From CAINVV01 sp038323575 (lineage in GTDB: Bacteria; Bacteroidota; Bacteroidia; Bacteroidales; Prolixibacteraceae), in assembly GCA_038323575.1 (NCBI GenBank), contig JBBQHB010000008.1:18816-82815 (forward strand): a stretch of DNA of 64,000 nucleotides. Direction: 5' to 3'. Of the stretch, positions 9,901-15,818 are shown in pieces. Both the position numbers and the translations under genes were made by a program. The notes under the pieces are model-generated. The model saw only the letters and a list, made by a program, of their open reading frames with translations, was not told the origin of the DNA and did not search any database. Within the stretch, counting starts at the first letter, position 1; the number at the start of each line of letters is the position of its first letter.

Positions 9901-10869
9901 TGGATCGGACAGCATTACGGCCGTAAACTCTACTTTAACGACCTTAAAGTTGCCGAAATAACCAATCCCTATGCCAAAACCGACAACATTGCCTGGTACG
10001 CATCCCACCGTCATTCACCCAAAGCCAATGATGCCTATCAGTACAGCTACCTGTACAAATATGAGTTCAATCTGCCGAAAGGGGCAAAATCAGTGACGCT
10101 GCCCAACAATGACAAAATCAAGATTTTTGCCATCACGGTAGTTAAAAATGCAAATGAAGACATCGCACCGCTGCAGCCGCTGTATGATGATTTTAAAGAC
10201 AGCAAACCGGCCCGGCTAAGGACAAGAGAATACATCACTCCTGAACTGCAGGCGGTTAAATTTGTTCAGAAGCCGCTGTTTACCAGCAATCCTGACTCAC
10301 GGTTCACGAATAATTCAAGATTCAAGTCCTATTTGAAAAGTCTTGGAATGGATACTGTAATTACCAAAACTCTTCCTTCGATGGATGATTATGCCGATTT
10401 GAAATCCGGGAATAAAGTAAGTGCTGTCTATTATGCTACGGGTAAATCATCGGCAGGCAAGGATTTTCAGCAGGTCAAAATGGATATGTCGCAGATCCTT
10501 GATGCGCAATCCGGAAAACTTGCTGATACCATCTGGTTTGATAACGGAGAAGGTCGGTATGTAATTGATCTGCAGAAATCTGTTTCGGTCGACAAGATCA
10601 ATTTTTACCTTGATCAGTTCAGGGCACGCGGAAGCCAGGTGTTCAGCATCTGGATTTCGGAAAATCCGGCTGAGATGATGGGTGATCCAAAAACAGGCGG
10701 CTGGAAATATGTCGGTGTTTATGGTTCAGGCGGAAGAGGCGGCATGGGCGCTTCCGGTACATCCATGCAATTTGACAACAACCTGAAAGGTCGTTACCTC
10801 CTGTTTCTAACTGATGGAAGGTGGCATGGGAATGACTACCTGAAACAGGTGGATATTTTTGTGAAATAA
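7000..10869 (+). CDS. GH38-family alpha-mannosidase with C-terminal discoidin-like module
   Basis: Secreted enzyme predicted to remove alpha-linked mannose from mannan or N-glycan fragments. A signal peptide occupies residues 1-21. The GH38 zinc-site motifs are visible: AHLDTEW (His45, Asp47), the nucleophile Asp158 in LPDCFGF, and His369 in SQFHDILPGT. The middle and beta-rich GH38 domains follow. The last about 110 residues (FDNGEGRYVIDL to the end) resemble an F5/8 discoidin carbohydrate-binding fold. At 1289 residues it is longer than most bacterial GH38 enzymes, with about 250 extra residues before the discoidin-like end. The next gene starts 13 bases later. The GH76 enzyme two genes downstream supports an alpha-mannan substrate. 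Confidence 0.93.
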   Translation: MKNLSFLFLVVGMLCPALLFAQQIDKREKYDISKDKVLYTIGYAHLDTEWNWEYPTTINEYIKNTMEDNFKLFEKYPDYVFNFTGSRRYNMMKEYYPESYIKVKDYIKQGRWFISGSSVDEGEVNVSSSESVLRQVLYGNLYFKREFNKESYDYMLPDCFGFVATMPSVWSHAGLLGFSTQKLTWRSTNGVPFNVGVWEGPDGKGLLAALNATSYTSDVVERLDKDKAWTARMESNIKKYGVSFDFRYYGVGDTGGAPREKDVANAVGSLKHDDSNFKVVLTASDQIFRDITPALRDKLPTFAGDLLLTEHSAGSMTSQSFMKRANRKNEQLAKSAEQLASLADWLGGASYPVNKLNNAWDLVLGSQFHDILPGTSTVLAYNYAWNDEFIAMNGFSEVIKNSVSAIAHDLNTQVTGKAVVVYNPVAISREDVVTAELSYPKMPVGIAVFDKNGVVVPSQIISSKENKLKIIFLAQLPSVGISVFDVREAPVAASTSALTVKDQTLENNYFIVEVDANGDISSIYDKTASKEVLSKPASLQFHQERPSQWPAWNMDWNDRKNPPFDFMNKEVTVKIAGQGPVRVALEITKKGQNSAITQIISLAAGQAGKRIEVCNKIDWQSKEVSLKAAFPTTVSNEFATYGLNTAAIQRTNNNEVKFEVPGRQWIDLTDRPNNYGVSILEDCKYGSDKPDDKTLRLTLMYTPKANSYVYQGSQDWGIHDVKYAIYAHSGDWVYAGTPWQGSFLNAPLVAFETSKHEGAMGKEISLLQINSDKVDVMAFKKAEESGYYIVRFNELYGKDAKGINASFAGKITDAYEVNGQEQKIGAANFNQGSLNFDMTKFLIRSFAVKLEPSAVTMAKPVQQSVEIPYNEDVISFDKNRTDGNMINGLSLPAELVPASITSEDITFRTGNSADGQNNVVAAKGQKINLPAGDFNKVYILAAATADTKDKLKIGSHTVPFNIQDWTGWIGQHYGRKLYFNDLKVAEITNPYAKTDNIAWYASHRHSPKANDAYQYSYLYKYEFNLPKGAKSVTLPNNDKIKIFAITVVKNANEDIAPLQPLYDDFKDSKPARLRTREYITPELQAVKFVQKPLFTSNPDSRFTNNSRFKSYLKSLGMDTVITKTLPSMDDYADLKSGNKVSAVYYATGKSSAGKDFQQVKMDMSQILDAQSGKLADTIWFDNGEGRYVIDLQKSVSVDKINFYLDQFRARGSQVFSIWISENPAEMMGDPKTGGWKYVGVYGSGGRGGMGASGTSMQFDNNLKGRYLLFLTDGRWHGNDYLKQVDIFVK

Positions 10870-10882
10870 TATTGCGGCAACA

Positions 10883-12001
10883 ATGAAGACAACCATTTAT
10901 AAATCTGAGTATAGCGATTGGATTGTGCAGCTGAAACAGAAATTTCAGCAAAGCCAGATTAAAGCGGCAATACAGGTCAACAACGAATTGCTCAAGTTTT
11001 ATTGGGTATTGGGAGCGGACATTGTAGAAAAGCAGGCGAAGGCAGGTTGGGGAAGCAAATTTCTAAAACAATTGAGCGCAGATCTATTGGATGCTTTCCC
11101 CGATATTAAAGGATTTTCTCTTTCGAATATCAAATATATCCGACAGTGGTATCTGTTTTATAATCACGAAAATATAATTGGCCAACAACTTGTTGGCCAA
11201 TTGCCGGACTCATCTTATCATCCAAATAGTGAAACCATAAAAGGGCAACAAGCTGTTGCCTTTTTAACCCATACAACCATTGAACAGCTTTTTCAAATTC
11301 CCTGGGGACATCATATTGCAATTTTTTCCAAAAGTAAAACTGTCCATGAGGCGCTCTATTATGCATTGAATACAACCAAACATGGTTGGAGCCGCTCAGT
11401 TCTGGTACACCAAATCGAATCAGGTCTATATAACCGCGAAGGGAAAGCCATCACAAATTTCAGCCAAACATTACCCGCCGCACAATCAGATCTGGCACAA
11501 CAGACATTAAAAGACCCATACGTTTTCGATTTCTTCACCATGCGAGCAGATTTCAATGAACGTGAATTGGAAAAGAACCTCATAGACCACCTCACCAAAT
11601 TTCTTCTGGAACTGGGCGCCGGATTTGCATATATAGGAAATCAAGTACCAATAAAAGTAGGAGACCGCGATTTCTCAATGGATTTGCTTTTTTATCAAAC
11701 ACGCTTGCATTGTTATGTCGTAATAGAACTGAAAAAAACAGATTTTGAGCCTGAACATGCCGGAAAGCTTAATTTTTACATTAAAGCAGTGGATGAACAA
11801 TTCCGACAAAAAGGAGATGAACCAACCATCGGACTTCTGCTTTGCAAAAGCAAAGATAAATTAGTCGCCGAATATGCTTTAAGCGATATTCACAAACCAA
11901 TGGGAGTATCTGAATACCATTTAACACAAATCCTACCAGACAAACTGAAATCAAGTTTACCGACGATTGAAGACATTGAAGCCGAATTCAAAAAAAAATA
12001 A
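10883..12001 (+). CDS. DUF1016 (YhcG-type) PD-(D/E)XK nuclease-domain protein
   Basis: The N-terminal half matches the DUF1016 N-terminal domain (ELLKFYWVLG, GFSLSNIKYIRQWYLFY, QIPWGHHI). The C-terminal half has the PD-(D/E)XK-like core, with FSMDLLFYQTRLHCYVVIELKK providing the Asp and Glu-x-Lys positions. YhcG-type proteins are thought to be nucleases linked to mobile DNA or defence, with the exact role unsettled. The gene lies 13 bases after GH38 and four bases before GH76, so it is transcribed inside the mannan operon although it has no evident link to glycan use. Two palindromes sit in the linker region of the gene. It is probably a foreign gene captured into the operon (inference). Confidence 0.9.
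   Translation: MKTTIYKSEYSDWIVQLKQKFQQSQIKAAIQVNNELLKFYWVLGADIVEKQAKAGWGSKFLKQLSADLLDAFPDIKGFSLSNIKYIRQWYLFYNHENIIGQQLVGQLPDSSYHPNSETIKGQQAVAFLTHTTIEQLFQIPWGHHIAIFSKSKTVHEALYYALNTTKHGWSRSVLVHQIESGLYNREGKAITNFSQTLPAAQSDLAQQTLKDPYVFDFFTMRADFNERELEKNLIDHLTKFLLELGAGFAYIGNQVPIKVGDRDFSMDLLFYQTRLHCYVVIELKKTDFEPEHAGKLNFYIKAVDEQFRQKGDEPTIGLLLCKSKDKLVAEYALSDIHKPMGVSEYHLTQILPDKLKSSLPTIEDIEAEFKKK
11176..11265 (+). repeat. Two in-frame palindromes inside the DUF1016 gene
   Basis: The first is a perfect 13-base inverted repeat around a single base (11176-11202). The second is a 12-base stem with a three-base loop at 11239-11265 and includes a T-run. Both encode a Gly-Gln-Gln-x-Val motif (GQQLVGQL and GQQAVAFL) in the variable linker just before the conserved QIPWGHH. 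They look like coding-compatible palindromic insertions. Confidence 0.6.
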
Positions 12002-12004
12002 TGT

Positions 12005-13186
12005 ATGAAAAACGTATGCCGACTGTTTTTTCTGTTCTGCTTCTGCTTGTTTTCTCTTTCGGGCGCAGCCCAAGGAGATAAAAACCTTAAAAGAGCTGAC
12101 AAAACCTTAAACAACATCAAGGCCTTTTATCAGGCCGGGCAGAAATTTCTTTTCAACGAAAATTACCTGAACGACGCCAAAGCAGAAGTTACCTATCTGG
12201 TCTCTAAGGATACTTCGGCACGAAAAAAGGTCGCTTATCTTTGGCCAACTTCCGGGGTCTTTTCAGGAGTGAACGCATTGTTGAAAACTACGCACGACAA
12301 GAAATACGCTGTTTACCTGAACGATACAATAATTCCGGGAATAGGAAAGTACTTCGACAATACCCGTACACCATTTTGTTTCCAATCTTATATTGCGGAT
12401 GCCGGACATTCCGACCGTTATTACGACGACAATGTCTGGCTGGCCATCGATTTCCTGGAGTCTTACCATTTGACCGGTAACAAGAAATATCTGGAAAAAT
12501 CGCTTCTAACCTGGCAGTTCATCATCAGCGGATGGACGGAAGAACAGGGAGGCGGCATTTTCTGGTGCGAACAGAAAAAAGCATCAAAAAACACCTGTTC
12601 CAACGCCCCTACAGCTGTGCTGGCATTCCAGCTTTTTGAAACCACAAAAGACAGCCTCTATTTCAAATGGGGACAAAAAATTTACGACTGGACAAAAGCC
12701 AATTTACAGGACCCCTCAGATTATCTCTACTTTGACAATGTTTCCCTGTCGGGGAAAATCAGTAAGGCAAAATACGCCTACAACAGCGGGCAGATGCTGC
12801 AGGCAGCAGCGCTTCTGTATAAGCTTACAGGGAAGGTAATGTATCTGAATGAGGCGAGAATTATTGCCAAATCGGCCATCCAATATTTTGCCGAAGATTT
12901 TGTTATACCCGAAGGAAATCACATAAGGCTCTTCAGAAACAGGGGAAACTGGTTTGTCGCCATACTCATGAGAGGTTATACTGAGCTATACGAATTGGAT
13001 AAAAATGAGGAATACCTTCGGATCTTTCAAGACAACATGGATCATGTATGGAATCATACCCGAAGTGAAGAAGGACTGTTTTCGAAGGACTGGAGTGGTC
13101 AGGGCAGCGTAGTTAAACGCAAATGGCTGTTGGACCAGGCGGCTTTGGTGGAGATGTACGCGTCGCTGGGAAAATATTTCAATTAA
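12005..13186 (+). CDS. GH76-family alpha-1,6-mannanase
   Basis: Predicted endo-acting enzyme that cuts the alpha-1,6-mannan backbone, matching the GH38 enzyme upstream. A signal peptide ends near residue 22 (LSGAAQG). The GH76 (alpha/alpha)6 signature is clear: YYDDNVWLAIDF gives the catalytic Asp pair Asp141-Asp142, with LWPTSGVFSGVNAL, GGIFWCEQ, APTAVLAFQL and YNSGQMLQAAALLY as further conserved segments. At 393 residues it is a standard single-domain GH76. It starts four bases after the DUF1016 gene and is the last intact gene of the mannan operon. Confidence 0.93.
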   Translation: MKNVCRLFFLFCFCLFSLSGAAQGDKNLKRADKTLNNIKAFYQAGQKFLFNENYLNDAKAEVTYLVSKDTSARKKVAYLWPTSGVFSGVNALLKTTHDKKYAVYLNDTIIPGIGKYFDNTRTPFCFQSYIADAGHSDRYYDDNVWLAIDFLESYHLTGNKKYLEKSLLTWQFIISGWTEEQGGGIFWCEQKKASKNTCSNAPTAVLAFQLFETTKDSLYFKWGQKIYDWTKANLQDPSDYLYFDNVSLSGKISKAKYAYNSGQMLQAAALLYKLTGKVMYLNEARIIAKSAIQYFAEDFVIPEGNHIRLFRNRGNWFVAILMRGYTELYELDKNEEYLRIFQDNMDHVWNHTRSEEGLFSKDWSGQGSVVKRKWLLDQAALVEMYASLGKYFN

Positions 13187-13221
13187 CAATTGCAAAAGAC
13201 AGGTTACAACAGAACAACCCG

Positions 13222-13770
13222 TTTTGGCAAAAAAGGGGGATGACCGCCGCATCGACGGGGATATTTTTACCTCTGCGGTAAGTATGCGCCTGAAATGAGT
13301 TATGCATCCGGAAATTATGATGCCGTAAAAGCAGGCGGTGAAAACTATGCGGAGTTGTGCGTTTTAGCCTACAGACAGGCCATTGCTGCCCACAAACTGA
13401 TTAAAGACAGGGAAGGAAATACAACCTGGTTTGGGACAAATTGCTTGGTTTGAATATTTTTGATCCGGTTGTAGCCTCCAAAGAGATTGCTTTTTACCTT
13501 ACCAGGCAGAATATCTATGGCTTGCCGCTTGACAATCGCAAGACCTACACCAAATCGGATTGGATTATCAGGACTGCAACCTTCGCTGACAACAAGGAAA
13601 CTTTCAGTAAATTCATCGATCCGCTACATAAGTCCTTCAATGAAACGAAAAGCTGTGTTCCGATGACAGATTGGTTCGAGACAACCAATGCTTCACAGGT
13701 TGGATTTCAGGCTCGTTCGGTGGTTAGCGGGTACTTTATTAAAATGCTTCTGGAGAAAAACAAAAGGTAA
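13222..13770 (+). pseudogene. Glutaminase-family (DUF4965/DUF1793) pseudogene with large internal deletion
   Basis: Two reading frames carry separate parts of a DUF4965/DUF1793 glutaminase-like protein. Frame one (about 13270-13420) reads KYAPEMSYASGNYDAVKAGG through AYRQAIAAHKLIKDREGN. Frame two (13420-13770) reads YNLVWDKLLGLNIFDP and continues to the family C-terminus, QVGFQARSVVSGYFIKML. The junction lies near a GGAAA word at 13411-13420, is out of frame, and lacks the several hundred residues normally found between these parts. The 5' end is also damaged. No functional product is expected. Members of this family occur with glycan loci, so it may once have belonged to the mannan operon. 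Confidence 0.8.
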
Positions 13771-13945
13771 AAGCGGGTGAAAAGACTGCACCCATCCTCA
13801 AAGGGATCAAATCACTTGAAACAGGATTGTTCGGGGTGATCAAAATTATCATGAAAGTTGCACCCATCGGCGCTTTCGGCGCCATGAGCTTCACGGTAGG
13901 AAAATATGGGCTTGGCTCGCTGGCCTCGCTTGGACAATTTATTAG
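13764..13945 (+). pseudogene. Dicarboxylate/amino-acid:cation symporter, internal fragment
   Basis: The frame reads KVKAGEKTAPILKG and then GLFGVIKIIMKVAPIGAFGA through GKYGLGSLASLGQFI, typical of the central part of DctA/GltT-type (SDF) symporters. It starts directly at the end of the glutaminase pseudogene, overlapping it in another frame, and has no N-terminal part. Homology appears to end near 13945, although the frame stays open to 14018. The matching C-terminal part of the same family occurs at 18759-18911, beyond the hipBA-helicase cassette. Confidence 0.8.
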
Positions 13946-14031
13946 TGACTGGTTTTTAAAATTCCGATTTTATTATGCATTAGTACTTTCCATTGGTTAT
14001 TATAACCGCGGAAAATAGATATTATAATGTA

Positions 14032-14076
14032 TGATATATCAATTATATTATAGATATTTGTGCTGATATATCAATT
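14032..14076. promoter_or_regulatory. Paired palindromic operator candidates upstream of hipB
   Basis: The perfect 10-base palindrome TGATATATCA occurs at 14032-14041 and 14064-14073, each followed by ATT, giving a 13-base direct repeat. The centres are 32 bases apart, about three helical turns, on the same DNA face. They lie about 100-145 bases upstream of hipB. HipB-type repressors bind such paired palindromes to autoregulate hipBA, so these are likely HipB operators (inference). Confidence 0.6.
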
Positions 14077-14177
14077 GTTATGAAACGAACATGTTGCTTC
14101 ACAACACCCAAGGGCATGATAATAATTTTCTGCAACATGGAGTTCCATACTGCCATTAAAAAACAAATTATTATAGT

Positions 14178-14555
14178 ATGAAATCAAAAGGAACAGCATA
14201 TTCTCAAAAGCAGAAAAATATCCTGGCAACACTTGGTGAGAATATTAAGTTAGCCCGTTTGCGTCGGAAGCTATCGGTTCGTTCGATGGCTGAGCGTGCC
14301 GGTGTTGCTACATCCACCTTTGGAAATATAGAAAACGGTTCTCCGTCCGTCTCATTGGGAAATTATTTACAGGTATTATCCGTTTTACGGCTCGAAGAAG
14401 ATTTGTTATTGATAGCTGATAAAGATCCTGTAGGCAGACAAATTCAGGATGCTGGTCTGATGGTAAAGAAAAGAGCTCCAAAGAAGAAAATTACAGTATC
14501 AGCTATAGATCACGTTATTGATAGAGGAAATTCTGAAAATCCCGAGTTCAAATAA
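14178..14555 (+). CDS. hipB: HipB-like XRE-family antitoxin/repressor
   Basis: This is a 125-residue helix-turn-helix protein, predicted to neutralise the HipA-like kinase and repress its own operon. The Cro/C1-type HTH is at about residues 17-75 (LGENIKLARLRRKLSVRSMA, GVATSTFGNIENGSPSVSLG). A short basic tail with KKRAPKKK follows. The gene lies six bases upstream of the hipA-like gene in the same direction, the usual antitoxin-toxin order. The paired TGATATATCA palindromes upstream are candidate binding sites. Confidence 0.88.
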   Translation: MKSKGTAYSQKQKNILATLGENIKLARLRRKLSVRSMAERAGVATSTFGNIENGSPSVSLGNYLQVLSVLRLEEDLLLIADKDPVGRQIQDAGLMVKKRAPKKKITVSAIDHVIDRGNSENPEFK

Positions 14556-14561
14556 TCTGCT

Positions 14562-15695
14562 ATGAAAAGGAATACAGAAAAGGAGGCATTTGTCTATGCC
14601 GATTGGTATATGTTTGATTCACCAAGGTTAGTGGGAAAGCTGTATTTTTCATCACTTCGTGGAAAGGCCGTGTATTCTTTTGATTATGACAAGGAATGGA
14701 TAAAAACCGGAATTGTAATTGATCCGGAATTGCCTCTTTTCCCGGGATTACATTATGCATCACCCAATGAAAATTTTGGAATCTTCAAAGATTCATCCCC
14801 CGACCGCTGGGGGCAATTATTGATGAAGCGAAGAGAAATTCTTTTATCTAAAATTGAAAGAACAGAGCCACGTACATTTTCCGGGATTGATTATTTATTG
14901 GGAGTCCATGACACTCATCGGATGGGCGGCCTCCGTTTTAAAGAACATGAGGGCGGAGAATTTCTGAGTAATGACAGAGAACTTGCTGCACCTCCCTGGA
15001 CTTCACTTCGTGACCTTGAATATGCAGTAGCACAATACGAGAAAAACTCAGATTTGTTAGATGAAATCTCCCTGAAATGGATAAATCAATTGATCGCTCC
15101 CGGTTCGTCATTAGGTGGCGCTCGTCCCAAAGCCGATGTTATTGACACAAGAGAGAAGCAATGGATTGCAAAATTTCCAAGCAGAAAAGATGATTCGGAT
15201 GTTGGTTTGTGGGAAATGATTGTGCATGAATTGGCTATACAAGCAAAAATGATCGTTCCGAATGCGAACATAAAAAAAATGGGTTCCGCTTATCATACAT
15301 ATTTATCTCAGCGTTTCGACAGGACAGAAACCAACCGAAGGATTCACTATGCTTCGGCAATGACTTTGCTGCAACACACTGATGGAGAAGATGCAGATAA
15401 TGGTGTTAGTTATCTGGAGTTGGTGTACTTTATCAAATCGGAATGTGCCAATGTTTCAACCAATCTGGAAGAACTCTTCCGAAGGGTTTTGTTCTCGGTT
15501 TGCGTTTCAAATACAGATGATCATCTACGAAATCACGGGTTTATCTTTATGGAAGAAGGTTGGACATTATCGCCGGCATTTGATATCAATGCCAACGAGA
15601 CAGGAACCGGGTTAAAACTCAACATTGATGAAGAAGATAATTCACTGGACATTGACCTGGTTATGCGTACAGCTCCTTACTATTTACTGTCCTAA
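14562..15695 (+). CDS. hipA: HipA-like serine/threonine kinase toxin, truncated by an in-frame stop
   Basis: HipA-type kinases phosphorylate cellular targets such as aminoacyl-tRNA synthetases and cause dormancy when unopposed. Visible motifs are the N-terminal barrel with DSSPDRWG (about 77-84), the Gly-rich ATP loop APGSSLGGARPKA (179-191), the substrate/activation region (about 200-250), catalytic NTDDHLRNHGF (317-327) and the metal site LSPAFDIN (336-343). The frame ends at TAA 15693-15695, yet the same frame stays open for a further 41 codons to TAA 15816-15818. Those codons read KRANEI and STWRKVAAKY, typical of the HipA C-terminal helix. The protein therefore lacks its last helix and may be inactive. 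The ancestral gene ended one base before the helicase stop codon. Confidence 0.85.
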   Translation: MKRNTEKEAFVYADWYMFDSPRLVGKLYFSSLRGKAVYSFDYDKEWIKTGIVIDPELPLFPGLHYASPNENFGIFKDSSPDRWGQLLMKRREILLSKIERTEPRTFSGIDYLLGVHDTHRMGGLRFKEHEGGEFLSNDRELAAPPWTSLRDLEYAVAQYEKNSDLLDEISLKWINQLIAPGSSLGGARPKADVIDTREKQWIAKFPSRKDDSDVGLWEMIVHELAIQAKMIVPNANIKKMGSAYHTYLSQRFDRTETNRRIHYASAMTLLQHTDGEDADNGVSYLELVYFIKSECANVSTNLEELFRRVLFSVCVSNTDDHLRNHGFIFMEEGWTLSPAFDINANETGTGLKLNIDEEDNSLDIDLVMRTAPYYLLS

Positions 15696-15818
15696 AAACG
15701 TGCAAATGAAATAAAAACCGAAGTCGTACGAGCCGTTTCTACCTGGCGAAAAGTTGCAGCAAAATATAAAGCTCCACCTTCCGAAATTGAACGAAAAGCA
15801 AAAGCTTTTCGGGTTTAA

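Noticed and set aside
9058..10014. A 318-codon open frame on the minus strand
   Set aside because: It lies entirely opposite the GH38 gene, has no family similarity, and mirrors the codon bias of the real gene.
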